Assembly: GCA_910587085.1 (NCBI GenBank)
Contig: CAJUMC010000008.1
Location: forward strand, 26,346 to 90,345
Source of the DNA: an uncultured Lachnospiraceae bacterium
Lineage (GTDB): Bacteria > Bacillota > Clostridia > Lachnospirales > Lachnospiraceae
DNA length: 64,000 bases
Direction of reading: 5' to 3'
The notes under the pieces were generated by a model, which was given only the letters and a program-made list of their open reading frames with translations, did no database searches and had not been told where the DNA came from. A program made the position numbers and the translations under genes. Position 1 is the stretch's first letter. Every line of letters begins with the position of its first letter. Positions 33,319 to 41,600 of this stretch are shown here, piece after piece.

Positions 33319-33810
33319 TCATAAAATGGAAATTCCGTAATCCAGAATCACCCTGCCCTCCGCGTCCGGCCCGGTAAAACGCGGACAATTGTACCGTTCA
33401 AAGCACCAGTCATCCTCCCGGCGCACAAAATGGTTTGCCGGAAATTGCTCCAGGCACCGGTTATGCGTTTCCAGCCCGAAAAGCTCGCCGCTTTGATCGT
33501 CCCCGTACAGCCAGAAAACCGCGTAATCCATCGCTTCAATATCCACAAAATCATATCCCTCTGGAACCTGTGTTCCTGCGGGCAGGAACAGTCCAATCCA
33601 GTATTCCAGCCCGCCGTTTTCCGCAATCCGCTTTGCACCGATAGCGCCGCTATCATGTCCCTCCAGCTGCGGAAGAGCCTCAAGGGGTGCAAACAGCCCT
33701 CCGCGGAACCATTCCTCCCGAAGCACTCTAAAATTTTCCTCCCCGCTGTAGCGTCTGCCGATCAGGCGGACGGCAGGAAACGATTCCCGATAAATCCTTT
33801 TCACATCCAT
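33319..33810 (-). CDS. GyrI-like small-molecule-binding protein
   Basis: 163 residues from ATG 33810 (AAAGGAG). The effector-binding fold seen in BmrR, Rob and GyrI is indicated by FPAVRLIGRRYSGEE, GLEYWIGLFLPAGTQVPEGY, DFVDIEAMDYAVFWLYG and a C-terminal FERYNCPRF. Stand-alone versions bind drugs or act as DNA gyrase or resistance modulators. No DNA-binding part is present. Divergent from the next enzyme gene. Confidence 0.75.
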   Translation of the reverse strand: MDVKRIYRESFPAVRLIGRRYSGEENFRVLREEWFRGGLFAPLEALPQLEGHDSGAIGAKRIAENGGLEYWIGLFLPAGTQVPEGYDFVDIEAMDYAVFWLYGDDQSGELFGLETHNRCLEQFPANHFVRREDDWCFERYNCPRFTGPDAEGRVILDYGISIL

Positions 33811-34046
33811 GTAAACACTCCTTTCCGAACATTCCGTTCTGTTCCCGTTTATCATAGCACGGAAAACACGACATCTGTATGTCCTGTTTCAAAAACAGAC
33901 AGAAAATAAGCCACCCAGGGGAAAGCCTGCATTTGCATGTTTATTTTTCCTGCCCCCGGCCGCATCTTTACAAGGCTGCGGGAACAGGATATAATTACGT
34001 AGGAACCGCCGCACGGCGAATTCACTGTTTACAGGGGGATAAATGT

Positions 34047-35465
34047 ATGGAAGAGAGTCTGTACAATGCATACATCAATATATTAAAAGAAGAATTGCTG
34101 CCTGCCATGGGCTGCACGGAGCCGATTGCTGTTGCTTATGCCGCGGCGGTAGCCCGCGACACTCTCGGTGCGATGCCGGAACGGGTCGCACTTACCGTCA
34201 GCGGAAACATTGTCAAAAATGTAAAGAGCGTCGTGGTGCCGCACACCGGAGGGCTGAAGGGGCTGGCGGCTTCCGCCGCCGCGGGAATCGCCGCCGGCAG
34301 GGCCGATCAGAAGCTGGAAGTAATCGCGCACGTTTCTCCGGATCAGATAAAAGAAATCACCCGTTTCCTGGAATCCGTACCCTGCACCGTTGCCGAATCC
34401 AATTCGGGATGTATCTTTGATATCGAGGTGCGCGTTTCCGCAGGGAAGCATTCCGCTGCCTGCCGCATCGCCGGTCATCACACGAATATCGTGCGCATCG
34501 AGCGGGACGGCGAACTCCTGCTTGATACCGGCTACCATGATTCCGCGGCCAAGCTGCCGCCGGATTCCGAAACCTCCACCGGAAATGAACGGACGGCGGC
34601 GGACGCTTCCATAAACAGCATCTCGACAGAGCCCGGTGTTTCCTCTGTCAGGGGACAGACAGCCGCCAACGGCTCTTCCTCCGGCTTATGCTCCTGCTCC
34701 GGAACCGACCGCAGCCTTCTCTCGGTCGAGCAGATTGTCAATTTCGCGGACGAGGTCGAACTCGCCCTTGTACACGATATTATTGAGCGTCAGATTGCAT
34801 ACAATACCGCCATAGCCGAGGAGGGGCTGCGTCACAGCTACGGAGCGGAAATCGGCCGTATTCTGCTGCGCTCCTACGGGGACGGCGTACACAATCGAGC
34901 CAAGGCCATGGCCGCGGCAGGCTCCGACGCGCGCATGAACGGCTGCGAGCTTCCGGTTGTCATCAACTCGGGCAGCGGCAACCAGGGTATGACGGCCTCT
35001 CTGCCGGTGATCGTCTACGCCAGAGAGCTTGGTGTATCGGAGGAAACGCTGTACCGCGCTCTGATCGTGGCAAACCTTGTTACAATCCACCTGAAAACCG
35101 GCATCGGCAGACTTTCGGCCTACTGCGGCGCGACAAGCGCCGGATGCGGAGCAGGAGCCGGCATCACCTACCTGTACGGAGGCCGCTGCCGGGAGATTTC
35201 CCACACAATCGTAAACGCCGTCGCTATCAATTCGGGCGTAATCTGCGACGGTGCCAAAGCGAGCTGCGCCGCTAAAATAGCCTCAGCCGTAGAGGCCGGG
35301 CTGCTCGGAATGCAGATGTTCCGGCACGGCAGCCAGTTCCGCGACGGCGACGGCATCGTAACAAAAGGTGTGGAAAACACCATCCGCAATGTCGGAGAGC
35401 TGGCGCGGGAGGGAATGCGGGAAACCGACCGGGAAATTATTCATCTGATGATTCAGAAACTGTAA
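34047..35465 (+). CDS. Serine dehydratase alpha-family enzyme (L-cysteine desulfidase-like) with an internal insertion
   Basis: 472 residues from ATG 34047 (AGGGGG upstream; an out-of-frame ATG lies at 34043). Iron-sulphur enzyme of the CyuA/YhaM family that releases sulphide and ammonia from cysteine, or ammonia from serine. Visible are the N-terminal MGCTEPIAVAYAAA and the later Cys groups AYCGATSAGCGAGAG and CDGAKASCAAKIASA that should hold a [4Fe-4S] cluster, plus VINSGSGNQGMTAS. Residues about 175-230 (near 34565-34725) are a Ser/Thr/Asn-rich, low-complexity stretch (GNERTAADASINSISTEPG and on) that breaks the family fold and explains the above-usual length. Cytoplasmic; appears monocistronic. 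Confidence 0.9.
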   Translation: MEESLYNAYINILKEELLPAMGCTEPIAVAYAAAVARDTLGAMPERVALTVSGNIVKNVKSVVVPHTGGLKGLAASAAAGIAAGRADQKLEVIAHVSPDQIKEITRFLESVPCTVAESNSGCIFDIEVRVSAGKHSAACRIAGHHTNIVRIERDGELLLDTGYHDSAAKLPPDSETSTGNERTAADASINSISTEPGVSSVRGQTAANGSSSGLCSCSGTDRSLLSVEQIVNFADEVELALVHDIIERQIAYNTAIAEEGLRHSYGAEIGRILLRSYGDGVHNRAKAMAAAGSDARMNGCELPVVINSGSGNQGMTASLPVIVYARELGVSEETLYRALIVANLVTIHLKTGIGRLSAYCGATSAGCGAGAGITYLYGGRCREISHTIVNAVAINSGVICDGAKASCAAKIASAVEAGLLGMQMFRHGSQFRDGDGIVTKGVENTIRNVGELAREGMRETDREIIHLMIQKL

Positions 35466-35594
35466 AACTGCGGCTCTTAGCATAGCGGGAACCCGGAGCG
35501 CAAAGCATCGGCAGCGGATGGTAAAAAGCCTGCTTTCAAGACGCCGGGAGCCGGATTTTGCTCAGCGTGCTGTAAATATTTTCCATTATTGTAA

Positions 35595-35644
35595 TAAAAG
35601 AAAAGCGCCCCGCGGGCCGTTTCAACGGCAGCCACAGGGGCGCT
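35595..35644 (-). terminator. Terminator between the desulfidase and LamG genes
   Basis: Arms AGCGCCCC (35604-35611) and GGGGCGCT (35637-35644) with an inner GGCCGTT/AACGGC stem. The minus strand continues TTTTCTTTTATT, serving the LamG gene; the plus strand is only moderately T-rich. Confidence 0.75.
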
Positions 35645-35732
35645 TCATCTTTCTTAAAGCTTTATCGTTCTTAAAACTTCATCCTTTCTTAAATATTCCG
35701 GTGGATTATTCCGGCTTTACAGCATTTATTGA

Positions 35733-37556
35733 TTATTTCGATTTTTTCTTGCTCATCATGAAGGCTGCCGCACCGCCTGCCACAACGACAACTGCGATCA
35801 CAATGCCTACGATCAGACCGGTATTGCTGCTGCTTTCGTCCGTCTTATCCGAAGATGCCGGAGCGGTGGTCGGCTCAGCTGCCGGCTCCTTGGTCGGTTC
35901 CGGAGCCGTTGTCGGCTCTGCTGCCGGCTCGGTCGGCTCGGCGGTCGGCTCTGGATCGGTAACCTGCGCCTGCTCCTCCGTCATGGATTCCTTCGCAAGG
36001 CTTGCTACCTCGTCGCCCGTCAGGCAGCGGTCATAAATATACAGATTGTCAAGAAGTCCGTTGAACGGCGCATCCCAGTTATTTACGCCGACATAAATCG
36101 CCGTCGTATTGTCGATAATATCCGCTACCGGGCCGTCAACCACAACCGGCGTACCATCCACATAGACCGTAGCTTTATCCGCATCGGCTACAACGGTAAT
36201 ATTGTACCATGCGCCCTCAGTGAGGGTGGCGTTATTGTCACGAACACAGTCATTCCAACTCTTTTCGCCCGGAACATTTCTGGACCATACCATCGGTCCG
36301 TCTGCAATTGTTTCTTTCCAGCCGAGCGCAGAAATGCTGATCCACTGCGCATCCGTATCCTCACCGTGAATAATGCCGTTCTCATAAAGGTTGGCAAGGA
36401 AAATTGTCGGCGAATGCTTTACCGCCTTGGCAATATACCAGTTGGCAGAGATCGTATACTGCTTGCTTGTCGGTCCGACCGGAAGCTTTGCTCCGCCGAG
36501 TCCGTCAAATACCATGGCCTGATTTTTTACACCTTTGTCATAGGAGGTAGGAACAAACTCAGGATCAGAATACTTCAGGCCGACCGTAACACCCTCCTTG
36601 CCGCTGACCTCATCCTTCAGGTTGCCGTCAAACTTGTAATATGCAGCGTAGCCCTCCGGCACAGCTGCCGTTACCGAGGACAGATCAATCTTGACAATCG
36701 GATCCAGCACCGGTTCCGGCGCTGCCGCAACCGGTGCCTGAAGCTCCGGCTGTGCTGCGAGAACATCTGCGATGCCCGCTGCTTCCTTGATTTCGTCCGC
36801 CGTCAGCGCCGCATCATAAAATGCGATATCATCAAGCTGTGCGCCCTGGCTGCCCCAGAAGGAGCCGAGTCCAAGGTAAGCATTGGTGTTCTCCGAGGAG
36901 AGGAAGCTTAAAATGGACGCATTGTCAAGCCCGGCGCCGCTGCCGCTTTCCGTTTCCGTAACCGCTTCGCCGTTGATATACAGGGTCTGGCCCTCCGGCG
37001 TAAGAACAACAGCGTAGTGCTGCCATTTTCCAAGATTATTGTAGAGCGCTTTGTCCGCATCGGCAAACGCCAGATTCTTGGCCTTCAGGTCGATCCAGTT
37101 ATCGTCCGCGCCGGCGTTCCAGCACAGATACGGCCTTGCCTCAAGCGTGAGCCTTGCGCCTGCGCCATCCGGATCGTTCACCGCGTCAAACGAGGAAAAT
37201 CCGAGCAGGGAATCCCACTCCCAGAACGAAGCCGTCTCCGGAATGTTTACCCAAAGGGAAATCGTAGCAGCGGAAAGCTCCTTTCCCGCAAACGGGTTTG
37301 CAAAGGTGGTATAGCTCTCTGCAGCGGCATGTCCGCCGAACTCAAGCTGAACCACATTGCCTTTTACATCATTCGCTACTATCGACGGCGCAGGAGTCTC
37401 TCCCTTTGCCGCCGGTGTCATGTCGCCGAAACCGTCCTCAAAATCAAAGGACACAAGCGGTGCCGGTGCTGCCTTCGCAGGAGCCGGTGCTGCCGTAGAA
37501 ACAGCGCCTGCCGTCACGACTGCGGCACATAACGTTGCCATTACCTTTCTTTTCAT
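35733..37556 (-). CDS. Surface protein with two LamG-type domains and C-terminal membrane anchor
   Basis: 607 residues from ATG 37556 (GGAGG). Signal peptide KRKVMATLCAAVVTAGAVS followed by an Ala/Pro segment. Two concanavalin-A/LamG sandwich domains (about 30-235 and 300-505) are recognised by paired patterns: WQHYAVVLTPEGQTLYINGE with DDIAFYDAALTADEI, and WYNITVVADADKATVYVDG with DNLYIYDRCLTGDEV. A Pro/Thr/Glu repeat stalk (EPTAEPTEPAAEPTTAPEP) leads to helix IVGIVIAVVVVAGGAAAFMM and the basic end SKKKSK. It is thus wall-spanning and membrane-anchored with no sortase motif. Binding of host or plant glycans is likely. Own SigA promoter and terminator. Confidence 0.9.
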   Translation of the reverse strand: MKRKVMATLCAAVVTAGAVSTAAPAPAKAAPAPLVSFDFEDGFGDMTPAAKGETPAPSIVANDVKGNVVQLEFGGHAAAESYTTFANPFAGKELSAATISLWVNIPETASFWEWDSLLGFSSFDAVNDPDGAGARLTLEARPYLCWNAGADDNWIDLKAKNLAFADADKALYNNLGKWQHYAVVLTPEGQTLYINGEAVTETESGSGAGLDNASILSFLSSENTNAYLGLGSFWGSQGAQLDDIAFYDAALTADEIKEAAGIADVLAAQPELQAPVAAAPEPVLDPIVKIDLSSVTAAVPEGYAAYYKFDGNLKDEVSGKEGVTVGLKYSDPEFVPTSYDKGVKNQAMVFDGLGGAKLPVGPTSKQYTISANWYIAKAVKHSPTIFLANLYENGIIHGEDTDAQWISISALGWKETIADGPMVWSRNVPGEKSWNDCVRDNNATLTEGAWYNITVVADADKATVYVDGTPVVVDGPVADIIDNTTAIYVGVNNWDAPFNGLLDNLYIYDRCLTGDEVASLAKESMTEEQAQVTDPEPTAEPTEPAAEPTTAPEPTKEPAAEPTTAPASSDKTDESSSNTGLIVGIVIAVVVVAGGAAAFMMSKKKSK

Positions 37557-37625
37557 ATACGTATCCTCCATCCTGAAATATACGAAACCCTAAAATGTTT
37601 TAGATTTTCGTTGATTCATGCCTTT

Positions 37626-37654
37626 ATCATATACGATACCTTGTGCAATGTCAA
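37626..37654 (-). promoter_or_regulatory. SigA promoter of the LamG surface-protein gene
   Basis: -35 TTGACA (37649-37654), 17-bp spacer, -10 TATGAT (37626-37631) on the minus strand. Confidence 0.75.
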
Positions 37655-37743
37655 CAACTTTTTTTTGTTAAGGAATTAAAAAACCGTAAAATTGTCAACC
37701 AGAATTTGCTTATTTATATAAAAATAAAATATTCCACAAAAAG

Positions 37744-37790
37744 GCAAAAAAACCGTGCGTGGAAGCGGATGCTCCCTCATCACGGCTTTC
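37744..37790 (-). terminator. Terminator of the zinc-ribbon gene
   Basis: On the minus strand AAGCCGTG pairs with CACGGTTT (one G-T) around a 23-base loop and runs into TTTTTTTGCC. Confidence 0.55.
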
Positions 37791-37854
37791 TGATCGTTCC
37801 TGTATACTGGCATGAAAGGCCTTACGCCGGGAATCTGCAGGCCCCTGCGAACTG

Positions 37855-38424
37855 CTACAGCTTTCCGCCGCACTCCCCACAGAACACCGCGTCCGCCGGA
37901 AGCCTGGTTCCGCAGTGCGGACAAATCACCGCCAGCGGCTGTCCGTTTTCCGGGATGCCCATCCCTCCCGGTTCCCCTGACGCCGGCCCGCTCTGCGCCT
38001 GCTCCGCAGAGGAAGCCTTCTCTTCAAGCTTCTGTCCGCAAATTCCGCAGAATCTCCGCTCTCTTTTATTTTTGGCCCCGCAGCGCCCGCAGATTACGCT
38101 GTACTCGTCTGCCTCCGGCACTGCCACGGCGCGCGTGCCGCACTCCCCGCAGAACACCGCCTCGTCCTCAACCACGGCTTCGCAGTTCGGGCACAGGCGG
38201 AACCCCTTCAGGCGAAGAATATTCTTTTCGTTGACATGAACCTGCTGGCGCAGCGCATCAAGCTTGGCCGCGGCCTCCTGCATCCCCGTCTCGTAATCCG
38301 CTGATTTCTCATAGTAATGCCTGCCGATCTCCATAAAAAGCGGTTCAAAGCATGCTTCCAGCTTCCGGTTGTCTGTCTCAAGCTCTCTGATCTTCTTTCT
38401 CGCCTCTTCGCTTATCTCCGTCAT
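37855..38424 (-). CDS. Triple zinc-ribbon protein
   Basis: 189 residues. N-terminal charged coiled coil (1-75; EARKKIRELETDNRKLEACF), then three four-Cys zinc ribbons: CPNCEAVVEDEAVFCGECG, CGRCGAKNKRERRFCGICG and CPHCGTRLPADAVFCGECG. A flexible Ser/Ala/Gly linker separates the second and third. No enzyme motif. Such zinc-ribbon/coiled-coil proteins are common in Firmicutes and probably act as adaptors; the partner is unknown. ATG 38424 follows GGCGGG; the next gene upstream on the strand is the PocR receptor. Confidence 0.85.
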   Translation of the reverse strand: MTEISEEARKKIRELETDNRKLEACFEPLFMEIGRHYYEKSADYETGMQEAAAKLDALRQQVHVNEKNILRLKGFRLCPNCEAVVEDEAVFCGECGTRAVAVPEADEYSVICGRCGAKNKRERRFCGICGQKLEEKASSAEQAQSGPASGEPGGMGIPENGQPLAVICPHCGTRLPADAVFCGECGGKL

Positions 38425-38538
38425 GTCCCGCCTCCTTATTATATGCCTTCGAATCTTATTCTGCCGACCGCAGGATCAGGCCCGCCGCTGCAAAGCTGCC
38501 TCGTGCTTTCTGCCGTTTTTTGCGCCGGGCCGGCAAAA

Positions 38539-39315
38539 TTATCGGCCCTCGTTCATTTTCTGAACCGATGTGTGAATGTCCGACGCAAGCTGCTGGATAT
38601 CCTTGTATAAAACGCCGGACTGCTTGGAGAGCTCTCCCATCTGCGAAGCAACCACCGAGAAGCCCGCGCCCATCGCGCCTGCCCGCCCGGCCTCAATGGA
38701 AGCGTTCAGTGCAAGGATATTCTGCTTCGAGGCAATCTTTTCCAGCGCCTTCGTCTTTTCGTAAATGGAGCCGACCATGGTTGTTGTCTCGCCAAGCTCC
38801 TCCTCCATCACCTTCGTCCGCTTTTCATCCTTATGCTTCAGGTATTCAAGATTCACTACATAATTTATTATGAACTCAAGCAGCCTGGCCGCCGCATAAA
38901 TAGATTTCTCCGGCCGGATCGGCACCTTTTTCACCGCTCTTATGTACTCATCCTCCGGTATCCCGAGCTCTCTTGCCAATGCTGCAAATTTCTCCTCATC
39001 CGGGCTTTCCGGAAGCACCTGGCCGCCGATCATTTTGCCGAGCTTTTCGCCGCTGATCGCGATATCCACGGAAAAATCCATCAGGCCCGCATGACAGCGG
39101 TAGGTTCCGCTGCATTCATTGTCGCATTTTACACAGCGCCGGAGGCCCTCCCGGTTTCCACGCGTATATTTCATGCAGAAATCGGTAAAATTGCTGCCCT
39201 CGGTCAGATAATTCCCGTTCTTGTCCACCGCAATCGCTGCCAGACCGGTTGCGTCAGAAAACTGATTCTGAATATCCTGCAGCAGCTTGACACTCATAAA
39301 GTCTTTCAATTCCAT
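38539..39315 (-). CDS. PocR-domain sensor with a minimal chemoreceptor signalling segment
   Basis: 258 residues from ATG 39315. Residues 1-170 form a PocR ligand domain: LLQDIQNQFSDATGLAAIAV, then the Cys cluster CVKCDNECSGTYRCHAG and GGQVLPESPDEEKF. Residues about 180-258 carry the core of a methyl-accepting chemoreceptor: ALEKIASKQNILALNASIEA, then GRAGAMGAGFSVVASQMGEL. The E-A-G-R-A-G tip is that of receptors that bind CheA/CheW. The normal receptor module is several times longer and has adaptation helices, so this is a mini-receptor, soluble and without membrane segments. It lies just downstream of fliS/flagellin on the same strand, fitting a cytoplasmic metabolic sensor for motility. Confidence 0.85.
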   Translation of the reverse strand: MELKDFMSVKLLQDIQNQFSDATGLAAIAVDKNGNYLTEGSNFTDFCMKYTRGNREGLRRCVKCDNECSGTYRCHAGLMDFSVDIAISGEKLGKMIGGQVLPESPDEEKFAALARELGIPEDEYIRAVKKVPIRPEKSIYAAARLLEFIINYVVNLEYLKHKDEKRTKVMEEELGETTTMVGSIYEKTKALEKIASKQNILALNASIEAGRAGAMGAGFSVVASQMGELSKQSGVLYKDIQQLASDIHTSVQKMNEGR

Positions 39316-39470
39316 AATCCGATACCCTCTTTCCGGCGTTCCGCCCATGTATGTAAGCGCGACAATCCTGCTTGTAACTCATATTTTATCACGTTTGACT
39401 GGGCAAGGCAAGAATAAAGCAAAGGAAAAAAGCGGCCCTGGACAGCAGCTGGCTCTTCCTCTTTAAAGCA

Positions 39471-39516
39471 CAAAAATACCGGCGGAGCAGCCGAATTTTC
39501 TTCGCTGCTCCGCCGG
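39471..39516 (-). terminator. Terminator of the flagellin-fliS transcript
   Basis: CCGGCGGAGCAGC (39479-39491) pairs perfectly with GCTGCTCCGCCGG (39504-39516); the minus strand then reads TATTTTTGTG. Confidence 0.85.
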
Positions 39517-39533
39517 CTCTTCCGCCCGCTCCT

Positions 39534-40013
39534 TCACGCCATAAACCCGCGCTTTGCCCCGCTCGGGTCAAGGTATGATTCGTTCAGACTCCCTCTGCCG
39601 TAGGTCAGGCCCGCGTATACCTGCTCGGTATTGCGCATCACCGGACCCGACTCATCCTGTGCGCTCACCTGCGCGAACGCATCCCTGAGCTTCTGCACCA
39701 TGCTGTCGGCCGAATCCAGCAGCGCAGCCCCGCGGGACAGCCGCGCCCGGATCAGCGTCCGGTTCAGATAGGAATACAGGCGGAAAAGCTCTCTGGAAAG
39801 TCCGTACTGAAAATCGAGAGCCCCCATCAGCTCATTCACAAACCGGCCCGCATGCTTCAGCTCCCGCTCATATCCTTCGGCATCGTCCTGCCCCAGAGCT
39901 CTGCGGGCGGCCGCCGTATCTTCCAGAATAACATCATACATAATTACGATCAGTTCCGTCCGCGATGCCTGTGTTACGCGGCGCGTAAACTCCTGTAGTT
40001 TTTCCCTTTCCAT
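39534..40013 (-). CDS. fliS: Flagellin export chaperone FliS
   Basis: 159 residues from ATG 40013 (GGAGG). FliS four-helix fold: FTRRVTQASRTELIVIMYDV, LKHAGRFVNELMGALDFQYG, LFRLYSYLNRTLIRAR and LRDAFAQVS. Binds the C-terminus of flagellin in the cytoplasm and keeps it from polymerising before export. It is longer than the usual 120-130 residues, with an extra tail of about 35 (VYAGLTYGRGSLNESYLDPS) that may be lineage-specific. It lies 78 bp after the flagellin gene on the same strand. Confidence 0.9.
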   Translation of the reverse strand: MEREKLQEFTRRVTQASRTELIVIMYDVILEDTAAARRALGQDDAEGYERELKHAGRFVNELMGALDFQYGLSRELFRLYSYLNRTLIRARLSRGAALLDSADSMVQKLRDAFAQVSAQDESGPVMRNTEQVYAGLTYGRGSLNESYLDPSGAKRGFMA

Positions 40014-40091
40014 GCCAACCTCCGTTTCCTCATCGCGCCGCATCCCGGTTCTCTCCGGCCTCCCGGATGTAAATGCAGCCTCACGGTTTCA

Positions 40092-41600
40092 TCAGCCCTG
40101 GAGCAGGGAAAGGATCGTCTGCGGCCGCTCGTTCGCCTGCGCCAGCATCGCCGTGCCTGCCTGCGAGAGAACGTTCTTCTGCGTGAAGGTCGTCATTTCC
40201 GCAGCCATATCAACATCCTCGATGCGGGACAGCGACTCCGTGATATTCTCTGAGGAAACATCCAGGTTTGCGATCGCGTGGTCGAGCCGGTTCTGGTAAG
40301 CGCCGAGCTTTGCGCGCACGGAGGAAACCTGGTAAACCGCGAGATCACACAGCGTAATTGCCTGCTCCGCACCGTCCTGTGTAGCAACATTGAGAATATC
40401 CACGCCGAGCGTCTTCGTGTCCACCTTCGGAATGCGAACCTCCATCGTCTGCCCCTCGTTCGCTCCGATCTGAAGATCCATCGGCCCCGCGGAAAGCACG
40501 GTGATCACAACCTCGGACTCAGCACTGCCGCCGACATCCGACTCTCCGCCGTCGATCGTGGCATCGGTAAAGGTCGTCTCCGCGGTTCCCGGCTGCACCT
40601 CAAATTTCATTTCGAAGCCGTTCATATCCGTTACGGTAACAACATTTCCCTTGGCGGAAACCGTGGCCGTCTTGTTGAATCCCTCTTCGCCGAGTGTCGC
40701 CACCGCATCAACGCCGACCGCCTTTGCTCCCTCGTCGCTGATGCCGCCGAACAGCTGACGCAGCTCCTCGTTATCGCAGTAGATCTCGATCTTCTGGTCG
40801 GAGCCATAGGCTTTGGAAACAAATATCAGTTCCCCGCCTTCCGCTGCATCCTCCTGCCTGTAGCCGGCAATCTGGCCCTCCTCATCCGGATCCGCGCCTG
40901 CCGTGCCGACAAACGCCTGGATATTCATGGCATCGCACGCGTTCCGTATCCTCTCGTAGACCTCTCCCATCGTGTCCCCGGCCTTTATGCGGATCTCCGT
41001 GCCGTTGATATTGATTTTTCCGTCCTCCTCAATTACCTCGTCCGCTGCGCCAATCTGCATCCCGGCCATTACGGCCTGCCTGGCATCCTGTACAACGTTG
41101 ATCGCGTAATCCTTGTTCTCCACGGTATCCGTCAGCGATATCAGCGATACTGCGTTGTTGCTGGAGTAGGACTGGCAGTCCACATTACCGTCCAGCAGCG
41201 TTTTGGTATTATATTCCGTCGTGGTGGAAATACGGTCGATCTCCTGGTTGAGCTGGTTGATCTCCCGCTGGATGGCGGCGCGGTCGTCGCCCGTGTTCGT
41301 GCCGTTTGCGGCCTGCACGGAAAGCTCCCGCATACGCTGCAGCATTGCCTCCACCTCGTGGAGCGCGCCTTCCGCCGTCTGGATCACGGAAATGCCGTCC
41401 GCAGCATTGCGGCTCGCCTGATCCAGCCCGGCGATCTGCGTTTTCATCTTCTGCGAAATGGCCATGCCTGCGGCATCGTCCGCCGCACGGTTGATCCGGT
41501 AGCCGGAGGAAAGCCTCTCAAGACTCTTGTCAAGCGCACTGTTCGTTTTTCCCAGCGAATTGCTCGCCTTCAGCGCTGCAATATTGTGATTAATTCTCAT
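40092..41600 (-). CDS. fliC: Flagellin
   Basis: 502 residues. MRINHNIAALKASNSLGKTN at the start, LSSGYRINRAADDAAGMAIS and LVQKMRELSVQAANGTN-like D1 helices (here MLQRMRELSVQAANG) are followed by a variable surface region of about 230 residues (170-400). The D1/D0 end is LAVYQVSSVRAKLGAYQNRL, then MTTFTQKNVLSQAGTAMLAQ. It should be the main filament protein. ATG 41600 overlaps the last 11 bases of the upstream 1,098-residue gene, so translation is probably coupled. Transcription comes from the SigD promoter at 44989-45015, 3.4 kb upstream, unless an internal promoter exists. Confidence 0.96.
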   Translation of the reverse strand: MRINHNIAALKASNSLGKTNSALDKSLERLSSGYRINRAADDAAGMAISQKMKTQIAGLDQASRNAADGISVIQTAEGALHEVEAMLQRMRELSVQAANGTNTGDDRAAIQREINQLNQEIDRISTTTEYNTKTLLDGNVDCQSYSSNNAVSLISLTDTVENKDYAINVVQDARQAVMAGMQIGAADEVIEEDGKININGTEIRIKAGDTMGEVYERIRNACDAMNIQAFVGTAGADPDEEGQIAGYRQEDAAEGGELIFVSKAYGSDQKIEIYCDNEELRQLFGGISDEGAKAVGVDAVATLGEEGFNKTATVSAKGNVVTVTDMNGFEMKFEVQPGTAETTFTDATIDGGESDVGGSAESEVVITVLSAGPMDLQIGANEGQTMEVRIPKVDTKTLGVDILNVATQDGAEQAITLCDLAVYQVSSVRAKLGAYQNRLDHAIANLDVSSENITESLSRIEDVDMAAEMTTFTQKNVLSQAGTAMLAQANERPQTILSLLQG

